Shown in pieces: positions 15,138 through 21,590 of a stretch of 25,847 nucleotides of DNA. The DNA is from a virus: positions 1 through 25,847 of the IMG/VR virus record IMGVR_UViG_3300040815_000595; one strand, 5' to 3'. Position 1 is the first letter of the stretch. Each line of letters begins with the position of its first letter. Position numbers and translations under genes: made by a program. The notes under the pieces were generated by a model, which saw nothing but the letters and a program-made list of their open reading frames with translations, made no database searches and was not told the origin of the DNA.

Positions 15138-15419
15138 ATGAACGCAAAACAAAGAAAGTTAGAAAGATTGGCACAATACAAAATGAATAGTGCTAGATAT
15201 GATAAAGCAGTAGTAGTAACTTATGGTGGTTTACTAGCCTTAATTGACTACATAGAAGATTGTAACGAAGTATTCCCTGAACTGGTTACAACATCATTAA
15301 AGAATGAAGTAAACAAAGTTTTAAACAAAGTGTATGATACTAAAGCAGAAGCTGAAGTAATCGAAGAACATAATGAGATTGCAAATTTATTTAGAGAAGT
15401 GATTGCTGAATTAAAATAA
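15138..15419 (+). CDS. Hypothetical helical protein
   Basis: The product has 93 residues, predominantly helical (MNAKQRKLERLAQYKMNSAR, then a YGGLLALIDYIED helix and a long C-terminal helix ending VIAELK). It is the last gene before the noncoding region at 15420-15940. The -33 element of the promoter at 15403-15432 lies within its last codons. No family is recognised. Confidence 0.6.
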   Translation: MNAKQRKLERLAQYKMNSARYDKAVVVTYGGLLALIDYIEDCNEVFPELVTTSLKNEVNKVLNKVYDTKAEAEVIEEHNEIANLFREVIAELK

Positions 15420-15432
15420 TTTATTATATTTG
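15403..15432 (+). promoter_or_regulatory. Bacteroidota-type promoter driving a short noncoding RNA
   Basis: TTG at 15403-15405 and TATATTTG at 15425-15432 are separated by 19 bases, an almost ideal Bacteroidota promoter. No gene follows: a strong terminator lies about 45 bases beyond the predicted start. The -7 region is part of a 23-base direct repeat with 15813-15835. Confidence 0.7.
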
Positions 15433-15436
15433 CAAA
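15414..15436 (+). repeat. 23-bp direct repeat, copy 1 (promoter box)
   Basis: Positions 15414-15436 and 15813-15835 are identical over 23 bases, including TTATTATATTTGCAAA. Each copy places TATATTTG just upstream of a structured noncoding RNA candidate. Confidence 0.9.
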
Positions 15437-15437
15437 G

Positions 15438-15507
15438 GGGGTTATTTGTCTTACTCCTATTTTTAACATTCTTTACTCTATCCCCTGTAGAAATACAGGG
15501 GTTTTTT
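15438..15507 (+). ncRNA. Candidate small RNA between promoter and terminator
   Basis: A promoter at 15403-15432 and a terminator at 15482-15507 bracket about 70 bases with no open reading frame of useful length. The 5' G run (15437-15441) could pair with the C run of the terminator stem (15482-15485), which would compete with termination. Position beside the iteron array suggests a replication-control or primer RNA, or an attenuator. The transcript boundaries are inferred from the promoter and terminator. Confidence 0.5.
15482..15507 (+). terminator. Strong terminator with a GAAA tetraloop
   Basis: CCCCTGTA at 15482-15489 pairs perfectly with TACAGGGG at 15494-15501 across the tetraloop GAAA, followed by six T residues. 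Confidence 0.92.
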
Positions 15508-15511
15508 ATTT

Positions 15512-15784
15512 ATTACACTTTGTATTTAGTGATGTGTAATAGTCTAAACGACATAAAATCAGCAACTTAAACCTAATTATTACAGATTACACGTTTTTCT
15601 TAATGTTTCTAAAAGTTCTAACGTAAAAAAAATAAAGTTTAATCAAACAAAAAAAATACATATAGTTTATAAAATATACATATAATGTGTAATGTGTAAT
15701 AATATACCCTCAATCTCAATGTTTATAGGGGATTCGATTATTACAGATTGTGTTTTTTAAGTGTAATAAAGTGTAATGTGTAAT
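15512..15784 (+). repeat. Iteron array, candidate phage replication origin
   Basis: The heptamer GTGTAAT occurs at 15534, 15687, 15694, 15761, 15771 and 15778 on the + strand, and as ATTACAC at 15512 and 15586. Two pairs are head-to-tail without spacing (15687/15694 and 15771/15778). A 13-base repeat ATTATTACAGATT is at 15576-15588 and 15737-15749, and ATACATATA at 15656-15664 and 15676-15684. The stretch between about 15600 and 15690 is extremely AT-rich and could be the unwinding element. It lies directly upstream of the primase-helicase gene, as in many iteron origins. No DnaA box was found. Origin function is inferred. Confidence 0.6.
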
Positions 15785-15812
15785 ATTTTTTTATATAGTT
15801 TTCATTTATATT

Positions 15813-15835
15813 AAATAATTTATTATATTTGCAAA
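15813..15835 (+). repeat. 23-bp direct repeat, copy 2 (promoter box)
   Basis: Identical to 15414-15436. The TATATTTG at 15824-15831 is a candidate -7 element for the primase-helicase transcript. No good -33 motif is seen 18-21 bases upstream, so this copy may be weaker or activator-dependent. Confidence 0.9.
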
Positions 15836-15836
15836 C

Positions 15837-15925
15837 GTGAAGGGACGCACAATTAAAGACATTATTAGAAAAGGGTTTTAAATTAGTAGGTCGTCCCTCC
15901 GAAAGTTTGAAGCCCTTTTTATTTT
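15837..15925 (+). ncRNA. Structured 5' leader of the primase-helicase gene (candidate)
   Basis: AGGGACG at 15841-15847 pairs with CGTCCCT at 15892-15898. AAAAGGG at 15869-15875, inside that loop, pairs with CCCTTTT at 15913-15919 outside it, giving an H-type pseudoknot or two competing helices. The downstream CCCTTTTT followed by an A/T run resembles a weak terminator. A 14-codon frame from GTG 15837 ends TAA 15879-15881, so the leader could be a translation-sensitive attenuator. The alternative is an ordinary untranslated leader. Confidence 0.4.
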
Positions 15926-15940
15926 TTAAAACTTTTATAA

Positions 15941-18034
15941 ATGATTAGTATTTTTAGAACTTGCAAAGAGAAAAACGCAAAACCTATTAGAAACTTATCT
16001 GAACATTCCTTTTTTGATGGAGTAAAGAATGGACAATGGCAAGATGAGGTGTTAGATTACAGAACAGGTAAGATTGAAAAAACAGGGTTAAACTGTTTAA
16101 CACCATCAGGAGTATTCTCACAAAGAGAAATTAAAGGTTTGGTAGAACATTCAAACATAATTTGTTTAGATGTTGATGCAAAAGACCAAATAGCAGATTT
16201 TGATATTGAAGAAATTAAACAAGACCCTTATGTTTATGTAGTTCACGAATCTTGTTCAGGTAATGGTGGCTATGCTATTTATGTAAAGATTGATGGTAAT
16301 AAACATTTAGAGGCATTTTTAGGTTTAGAACATTACTTTTTTGTTAACTATTCAATAGTATTAGATAAAGCTTGTAAAGATGTATCAAGATTAAGATTTG
16401 TATCATTTGACCCTTACTTGTTTCAAAACAATAAATCTAAGGTATTTAAAAAGTATTTAAAGAAAAAAGAAGTACAAGCAAAACAACATAAGACTATAGT
16501 TGTTAAGTCTGATTTTGATGAAATGGTTAATCAAGCAAGTTCAATGAATTTGTTTGATGATTATAACGATTATATTTCATTATGCTTTGCTTTAGTTTCT
16601 GAATTTGGAGAAGATGGTAGAAATTACTTTCACACGCTTTGCTCATCATCAAGTAAGTATAAGTATGAAGAAGCTGATAAACACTTTACACAAGCTTTAA
16701 AACGTGAAAAAACAGGTATTACAATTTCAACTGTTTACTATAAATTTAAAGAAGCAGGTATTTCATTGACATCTGAACGTACAGAGCAAATAAAATCTAT
16801 TGCTAAGTTAGTAGAAAATCCTTCTGAAGTTTTAGAGGAGTTGAATATTAGAGATGATGAAAACTTAATTGAAAAGTTTAAAGATAAATCTGATGAAGAA
16901 AAAACTGAGATTGATTTGATAATTGATTTAATTAAATTCTCTAAGGTTAAATTTAATGAAGTATCAAGAAACTTTGAGTTTAATGGCGAAGAGATGAACG
17001 ATAGATTATTAGCAAAGTTTTATACTCAGGTATGGACAAAGATTGATGATGGTATTTCAAAAGATAAGATATTTACATTAATACAAAATAGAGATAATTC
17101 TGAAAGTTATAATCCTATTCACGAATGGTTTAATAGAAATAAACATATAGAAGCAAAAGGTAATTTTGATGAGTTAGTTAAATGTTTTAATATTGAATCA
17201 CACATTTATGAAGAGAATAAAGTTTATAAAGTTACAGATTATTTAGATGTATATCTTAAAAAATGGTTATTAGGTTTGATAGGTTCTGCTTATGGTACAT
17301 ATTCATTAATGATTTTAGTGTTAAGTGGGGAGCAAGGAATTAAGAAAACAGAGTTCTTTAGAAATTTACTGCCTAAAGATTTAAGAAAGTTTTATGCTGA
17401 ATCTAATTTAGATGAGGGTAAAGATTCAGAAATATTAATGACTAAAAAGTGGTTAATTATTGATGATGAATTTGGTGGTAAATCTAAAAAAGATGCAACA
17501 AAATTAAAACGTTTATCTTCACAGCAAAACTTTTCAATTCGTATGCCTTATGGTAGGGTTTCAGAAGATTTAAACAGATTAGCAGTTTTAGGTGGTACTT
17601 CTAATGATTACGAAATTATAAACGACCCTACAGGTAACAGAAGAATTATTCCTGTCAACTTAATATCTTTTGACTTTGATAGATTTGATAAGATTAATAA
17701 AACTGAATTGTTTATAGAATTGTATAAGGAATGGGAACAAGATAAAAAAGGATGGTTCTTAACAAAAGAAGAGATTGAACATCTTAATATGGCTACAACT
17801 AAAAACGTTCAGGTAATGTCTGAAGTTGAAATTATTGATAGGAATTTAAGATATGACCCTTATTCAAAAATGACTAACACAGATATAAAATTAGAGTTAG
17901 AAAAGTTATTTCCAAGTTTAAGAACATCATCTAAAAGAATAGGTCAAGCTTTAAAGCTTTGTGGATATGAACAAAAGATTAAATGTATTGATGGTAAAAC
18001 TGTTAGATATTACGAATGTATTTTTAAACAATAA
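15941..18034 (+). CDS. VirE_N/VapE-type primase-helicase
   Basis: The product has 697 residues. Residues 1 to about 165 form a VirE_N (BT4734-like) domain of the archaeo-eukaryotic primase superfamily: ICLDVDAKDQ supplies the acidic D-x-D motif and ESCSGNGGYAIYVKID the second conserved motif, followed by DVSRLRFVSFDP. A linker holds a PriCT-like helical region (about 195-275). From about 400 the VapE/virulence-E P-loop NTPase follows: Walker A G463-E-Q-G-I-K-K-T470, Walker B LIIDDE (D508-E510), then SIRMPYGR and NDPTGNRRIIPV. It should prime and unwind DNA at the phage origin, and the iteron array lies directly upstream. The Walker A lacks the usual Gly before Lys. Fit to the family is otherwise strong. 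Confidence 0.88.
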   Translation: MISIFRTCKEKNAKPIRNLSEHSFFDGVKNGQWQDEVLDYRTGKIEKTGLNCLTPSGVFSQREIKGLVEHSNIICLDVDAKDQIADFDIEEIKQDPYVYVVHESCSGNGGYAIYVKIDGNKHLEAFLGLEHYFFVNYSIVLDKACKDVSRLRFVSFDPYLFQNNKSKVFKKYLKKKEVQAKQHKTIVVKSDFDEMVNQASSMNLFDDYNDYISLCFALVSEFGEDGRNYFHTLCSSSSKYKYEEADKHFTQALKREKTGITISTVYYKFKEAGISLTSERTEQIKSIAKLVENPSEVLEELNIRDDENLIEKFKDKSDEEKTEIDLIIDLIKFSKVKFNEVSRNFEFNGEEMNDRLLAKFYTQVWTKIDDGISKDKIFTLIQNRDNSESYNPIHEWFNRNKHIEAKGNFDELVKCFNIESHIYEENKVYKVTDYLDVYLKKWLLGLIGSAYGTYSLMILVLSGEQGIKKTEFFRNLLPKDLRKFYAESNLDEGKDSEILMTKKWLIIDDEFGGKSKKDATKLKRLSSQQNFSIRMPYGRVSEDLNRLAVLGGTSNDYEIINDPTGNRRIIPVNLISFDFDRFDKINKTELFIELYKEWEQDKKGWFLTKEEIEHLNMATTKNVQVMSEVEIIDRNLRYDPYSKMTNTDIKLELEKLFPSLRTSSKRIGQALKLCGYEQKIKCIDGKTVRYYECIFKQ

Positions 18035-18036
18035 TT

Positions 18037-19533
18037 ATGTTAAGGGACTATCAAAAAGAAGCAATACAACAGTTTGAAACATCTGAATCTAAAAATATTC
18101 TTTTACAGATGCCTACTGGTGCAGGTAAAACTTTTACATTTTGCGAAATAGCGAAAAGGTATAATCAAAAGAATAATAAGAAAGTATTAATATTAGTACA
18201 TCGTACAGAACTATTAGAACAAGCTAAACGTTCTTTAGGTCAGAGATGTTTCGCAATAGAAAAAGGTGTAAAAAACATATCACACCATTATGATTTTTAT
18301 GTTGGTATGGTAGAAACATTAAACCGTAGATTAGATAAAATACCTGAATTTGGTTTAGTTATTATTGATGAAGCACACATAGGTAACTTTAAAAAGATGC
18401 CTTTCTTTTCTGATTCAGAAATAAAAGTTTTAGGTGTTACTGCTACACCTGTAGCAGAACAGCCTTTATCTGATTATTATAATAGAATGTTAATGCCTGT
18501 AACTATTAATAAGTTGATTGAAGATAAATACTTATTGAATTGCCAAGTTTATGGTTTTGCATCTGATTTAGTAGCTACACAAAAGTTTAAAGTTAAGCGA
18601 GGGGATTTTGATGATAAGCAGTTAGAAGAGTTTTATTCATCTGAGAAGATGGTTAAGAATGTTATTAGAGCATATAACGAAAAGTTACATAATCAAAAGA
18701 CATTAATATTTAATGTAAACGTTAAACACAATCAAGCTGTTTATAATGCTTTTAAAAGTCAAGGTTATAATGTGTATTCATTAACTGGTGAAACACCAAC
18801 AAATGAACGTAAAGATATACTTAAAAGATTCAAAGAAGAAGATAACGCAGTTCTTTGTAATGTAGGTGTATTAACAGCAGGTTTTGATGAGCCAAGTGTT
18901 AAGGGTGTTATATTAAATAGGGCTACAAAATCTTTAGCTTTATATCTTCAGATGATAGGTAGAGGTTCAAGATTATATCCAAACAAGGATAAGTTTATAG
19001 TTTTAGATTTAGGTAAGAATACAATAAGACACGGTTTTTACGATGGTTATTTTAATTGGAATAAGTACTTTATTAATGGTACTAAAAAGAAAAAAGGTAC
19101 AGATAAAGAGGGTGCAGCACCAATTAAAGAATGCCCTGATTGTGGATTTACTTTACATAGTAGAAAAGTAAGCTGTGATAATTGTGGACACGATTTTGAA
19201 GAGGAACGTGAAAGGCAAAAGAAAGAAGAACGTGAAGAGAAGTTATATCTTCTAACAAAAGAAAAGCCTATAAATATACCTTATGATAATCTTTATGAAC
19301 TCGCTGAGAAAAGACAATGGAAACCATATGCAATGTTACATAAAATACAGGAGCATATTTTAAAGTATCAGAAAAGATATGCTGATATAGTAGATGATGA
19401 ATTTTGTGAAGCACAAGCATTAATAGAATTATCAAACTGGTGTATAAAACACAATAAGAAGAATAATAAATGGCATAAAGAATTAATGATTAAACAATTA
19501 AATGAAAAGAGAAATGCAGAAGTCAGAAAGTAA
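18037..19533 (+). CDS. SF2 DEAH-type helicase with C-terminal zinc ribbon
   Basis: The product has 498 residues. Motifs in order are the N-terminal RDYQKEAI (Q-like motif), Walker A PTGAGKT (26-32), DEAH (111-114), TAT (135-137), and the second RecA domain with LTAGFDEPSV and motif VI QMIGRGSR (305-312). Four Cys (366, 369, 380, 383) form a zinc ribbon after the helicase core, followed by a charged coiled coil and a helical C-terminus. It is a DNA translocase or helicase similar to UvrB/RecG-like phage helicases of the Type III Res class, likely used in replication or recombination. It follows the primase-helicase by a TAATTATG junction and overlaps the nuclease gene. Confidence 0.88.
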   Translation: MLRDYQKEAIQQFETSESKNILLQMPTGAGKTFTFCEIAKRYNQKNNKKVLILVHRTELLEQAKRSLGQRCFAIEKGVKNISHHYDFYVGMVETLNRRLDKIPEFGLVIIDEAHIGNFKKMPFFSDSEIKVLGVTATPVAEQPLSDYYNRMLMPVTINKLIEDKYLLNCQVYGFASDLVATQKFKVKRGDFDDKQLEEFYSSEKMVKNVIRAYNEKLHNQKTLIFNVNVKHNQAVYNAFKSQGYNVYSLTGETPTNERKDILKRFKEEDNAVLCNVGVLTAGFDEPSVKGVILNRATKSLALYLQMIGRGSRLYPNKDKFIVLDLGKNTIRHGFYDGYFNWNKYFINGTKKKKGTDKEGAAPIKECPDCGFTLHSRKVSCDNCGHDFEEERERQKKEEREEKLYLLTKEKPINIPYDNLYELAEKRQWKPYAMLHKIQEHILKYQKRYADIVDDEFCEAQALIELSNWCIKHNKKNNKWHKELMIKQLNEKRNAEVRK

Positions 19534-19840
19534 GATACAGCAAGAGATTGTAGTATGGTTTAGAAACAATAACCTTAAAACAAATAACATTATTTTTAGT
19601 GTACCCAACGAGGGTAAAAGTGCAAAAGAGCAAATGTTTAAGAAAGCTACAGGTTTAATGTCAGGTGTTAGTGATTTGATATGTATTAATGATGGGGAGG
19701 TTATATTTATTGAATGTAAAGATGCAAAAGGTAAGCAATCAGATAAACAAATAAAGTTTGAAGAGGTAGTTAAAACACAAGGATATAGATATATTTTAGT
19801 GAGAAGTTTAGATGAATTTAAAAATAAATTAAAAAAATAG
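19502..19840 (+). CDS. VRR-NUC domain nuclease
   Basis: The product has 112 residues from the ATG at 19502, or 108 from the second ATG at 19514, which would shorten the overlap with the helicase gene. The VRR-NUC pattern is complete: an early Glu in SKIQQEIVVWFRN, then VPNEGK, GLMSGVSDLI, and the catalytic strand VIFIECKDAKGKQSDKQ, ending FEEVVKTQGYRYILVRS. This PD-(D/E)XK family includes Holliday-junction and flap nucleases. The small stand-alone form is common in phages beside SF2 helicases, so a combined role in processing branched DNA is likely. The first start has the genome's usual AATTAAATG context. Confidence 0.9.
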   Translation: MKREMQKSESKIQQEIVVWFRNNNLKTNNIIFSVPNEGKSAKEQMFKKATGLMSGVSDLICINDGEVIFIECKDAKGKQSDKQIKFEEVVKTQGYRYILVRSLDEFKNKLKK

Positions 19841-19870
19841 TTGTAAATCAATTTATAATAACTATCTTTG
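19841..19870 (+). promoter_or_regulatory. Bacteroidota-type promoter for the recombination genes
   Basis: TTG at 19841-19843 and TATCTTTG at 19863-19870 with 19 bases between match the Bacteroidota promoter. The next ATG is at 19887, about 12 bases after the predicted start, so the transcript would have a very short leader. The downstream unit covers the ERF and DUF3127 genes up to the terminator at 21483. Confidence 0.75.
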
Positions 19871-19886
19871 ACAAAAATAAACAATT

Positions 19887-20072
19887 ATGAACAAAACAAG
19901 ATTAATTCAAGTAAAAGTAGATAAGGCAAATCAAAGCTTTATCAAGAAAGTAGACCCTATTGCAAAGCTAAATGGCTATGAGTACAAACCTGAACGTGTG
20001 AACTATTGCTTAACAATGTTAAGAGAACTACACGAAGCAGGTAAATTCGATTTAAAAGATTTTATTAAGTAA
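19887..20072 (+). CDS. Small basic protein, possible DNA-binding factor
   Basis: The product has 61 residues. A strand-like N-terminus (MNKTRLIQVKVDKANQSFIK) is followed by two helices (YKPERVNYCLTMLRELHEAG and KFDLKDFIK). The strand-helix-helix layout and positive charge resemble small ribbon-helix-helix regulators, but the match is not strong enough for a call. As the first gene after a strong promoter it could autoregulate the recombination unit. Function is unknown. Confidence 0.55.
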   Translation: MNKTRLIQVKVDKANQSFIKKVDPIAKLNGYEYKPERVNYCLTMLRELHEAGKFDLKDFIK

Positions 20073-20092
20073 CACAAAACAATTAATTAATT

Positions 20093-20614
20093 ATGGAAAA
20101 GTTAATGAGTATTCAGAATGAGTTGAAAGCACCTAAAAGCCAGTATAATTCTTTTGGTAAATACAACTATAGAAGTTGTGAAGATATTCTTGAGGCAGTT
20201 AAACCTTTATTAAAAAAGCATAATTGTTCTTTGATAGTATCAGACGAGATTAAAGAAGTTGCAGGTATTACATTTGTAGAAGCTACTTGTAGATTTTGGG
20301 AAAACGAATCAGTAGATAACGAGGTTGTAGTAACTGCTCAAGCAGGTATTGACATTCACAAAAAAGGAATGGATATGTCGCAATGTTTCGGTAGTTCTTC
20401 AAGCTATGCAAGAAAGTACGCTTTAAATGGTTTATTCTTAATTGATGATACTAAAGATGCTGATGCAACTAATAACCATAAGAAGCAATCAATAAGCAAT
20501 GATAGATTTGAGAAAGCTTGTAAACTAATCACAGAAAAGAAATACACAGTAGAAGAATTAAAGAATAGTTTTGAACTAACAGAACTACAAGAAAAAGCAT
20601 TATTAACACTTTAA
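20093..20614 (+). CDS. erf: ERF-family single-strand annealing protein
   Basis: The product has 173 residues. The N-terminal ERF core is clear: MSIQNELKAPKSQYNSFGKY, then NYRSCEDILEAVKPLLKKHN, a beta region with EATCRFW, and GMDMSQCFGSSSSYARKYAL ending in the LNGLFLIDDTKDAD motif. ERF proteins anneal complementary single strands for recombination-dependent replication and circularisation. The C-terminal quarter is a Lys-rich linker and a small helical domain. It starts in the ATTAATTATGG context and is followed, after one gene of unknown function, by an SSB-like OB-fold gene. Recognition of the family is confident; partner specificity is inferred. Confidence 0.92.
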   Translation: MEKLMSIQNELKAPKSQYNSFGKYNYRSCEDILEAVKPLLKKHNCSLIVSDEIKEVAGITFVEATCRFWENESVDNEVVVTAQAGIDIHKKGMDMSQCFGSSSSYARKYALNGLFLIDDTKDADATNNHKKQSISNDRFEKACKLITEKKYTVEELKNSFELTELQEKALLTL

Positions 20615-20625
20615 AACAAATAAAT

Positions 20626-21135
20626 ATGAATGAACATTTAGACATCGACAGAGAAAGAGAAGAGTACGAGTATAACAACTTACAACAATCTCAAGACCAA
20701 CTAGAGCAAATCAGTAAAGTAGGTGTGCCTAACGTAACATCTATTATTAACGGTATAGTATCAGATGTAGAAGTAGGTAACATTAATGCATTAGATGCCT
20801 TTGCTATCTTTAAAAAGATGGAAGCATTATTTAATGAAGCTAAAAAGTCTATAGATAGTTTAGCAATAGATGAAGCAGAAACATTTGGAGAGTCTACATT
20901 CTCACACAATGGACAAAAGTATGAAGTACGCAACGGTGCAACAAGATACTCCTTCAAAGGTATTCAAGAGTGGGAGGAAAAGAACGCAGAACTAAAAGCA
21001 ATAGAAGAAAAGTACAAACAAGCCTACAAGAACTTTAAGATAGGTTTAAGTGCCTTAGATGAAATAACAGGGGAGTTAATAGACTTACCTACAGTAACAC
21101 AAAGTAAATCAAGTTTAATAGTTAAAAACAAATAA
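20626..21135 (+). CDS. Coiled-coil protein between the annealing protein and the SSB-like protein
   Basis: The product has 169 residues, acidic and mostly helical, with an N-terminal charged helix (REREEYEYNNLQQSQDQLEQ), a short FSHNGQKYEVRNGATRYSFK beta segment in the middle, and a long helix with IEEKYKQAYKNF. The location between ERF and DUF3127 genes, in the same transcript, suggests a recombination accessory role, for example a loader or a helper of the single-strand annealing complex, as in other phage operons. The helix-beta-helix layout is similar in plan to the Gp157 type phage proteins, but I do not claim membership. Function remains unassigned. Confidence 0.6.
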   Translation: MNEHLDIDREREEYEYNNLQQSQDQLEQISKVGVPNVTSIINGIVSDVEVGNINALDAFAIFKKMEALFNEAKKSIDSLAIDEAETFGESTFSHNGQKYEVRNGATRYSFKGIQEWEEKNAELKAIEEKYKQAYKNFKIGLSALDEITGELIDLPTVTQSKSSLIVKNK

Positions 21136-21141
21136 AGTAAA

Positions 21142-21471
21142 ATGGAAGTAACAGGTAGAATTAAAATGATTAATCCCACTCAAGTAGTAAGTGAGAAGTT
21201 TAGTAAAAGAGAGTTTGTAGTAACAACAAATGAAACATACCCTCAAGATTTAATGATGCAAATTACACAAGATAAATGTAGTTTATTAGACATCTTTAAA
21301 GTAGGTGAGAATGTAACTGTATCTATTAATTTAAGAGGTAGAGAATGGGTTAATCCACAAGGCGAATCTAAGTATTTTAATACTATTGAAGCATGGAAGA
21401 TAAGTAAATTAGAATCTTCAGGAACTGTTGCAAATTCAGAAACTGTAGAAAACGATAATTTGCCTTTCTGA
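21142..21471 (+). CDS. DUF3127 OB-fold, SSB-like protein
   Basis: The product has 109 residues. The pattern EVTGRIKMINPTQVVSEKFS, KREFVVTTNETYPQDLMMQI, then VGENVTVSINLRGREWVNPQ and YFNTIEAWKI is that of the DUF3127 family, which is a compact OB-fold found in Bacteroidota and their phages. The C-terminus is a flexible linker ending in an acidic tip with Phe (ENDNLPF), like the protein-docking tail of bacterial SSB. It should coat single-stranded DNA and cooperate with the ERF protein. The stop is followed by a terminator at 21483-21542, ending the recombination unit. Confidence 0.85.
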   Translation: MEVTGRIKMINPTQVVSEKFSKREFVVTTNETYPQDLMMQITQDKCSLLDIFKVGENVTVSINLRGREWVNPQGESKYFNTIEAWKISKLESSGTVANSETVENDNLPF

Positions 21472-21482
21472 TATTAACTAAG

Positions 21483-21542
21483 CACCCTACTAAGAATAAA
21501 TATTAACATTTATTAAACGCTTAAACGGTAGGGTGTTTTTTT
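21483..21542 (+). terminator. Long-loop terminator after the recombination unit
   Basis: CACCCTAC at 21483-21490 pairs perfectly with GTAGGGTG at 21528-21535, followed by seven T residues. The 37-base loop contains its own hairpin (AATAAAT 21495-21501 with ATTTATT 21508-21514). The T run touches the first attC-like site at 21541. Confidence 0.85.
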
Positions 21543-21590
21543 ATAACGAGGAATAAACAACGTTTTAATGCTGTTTATATGTTGTTAGGT
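21541..21590 (+). repeat. attC-like recombination site 1
   Basis: The site has R'' TTATAAC (21541-21547), a five-base spacer, L'' ATAAACA (21553-21559), a 12-base loop, L' TGTTTAT (21572-21578), a five-base spacer and R' GTTAGGT (21584-21590). L'' and L' are perfectly complementary, and spacers of equal length give the unpaired central spacer typical of integron attC sites. R' fits the consensus GTTRRRY. Positions 21545-21573 match site 2 at 27 of 29 bases. The structure and the repeat are read directly; recombination activity is inferred. Confidence 0.7.

Noticed and set aside
15441-15481. A short peptide gene between the promoter and terminator at 15403-15507
   Set aside because: The only start-like codons lead to a handful of codons before a stop and have no leader, so a noncoding RNA is the simpler reading.
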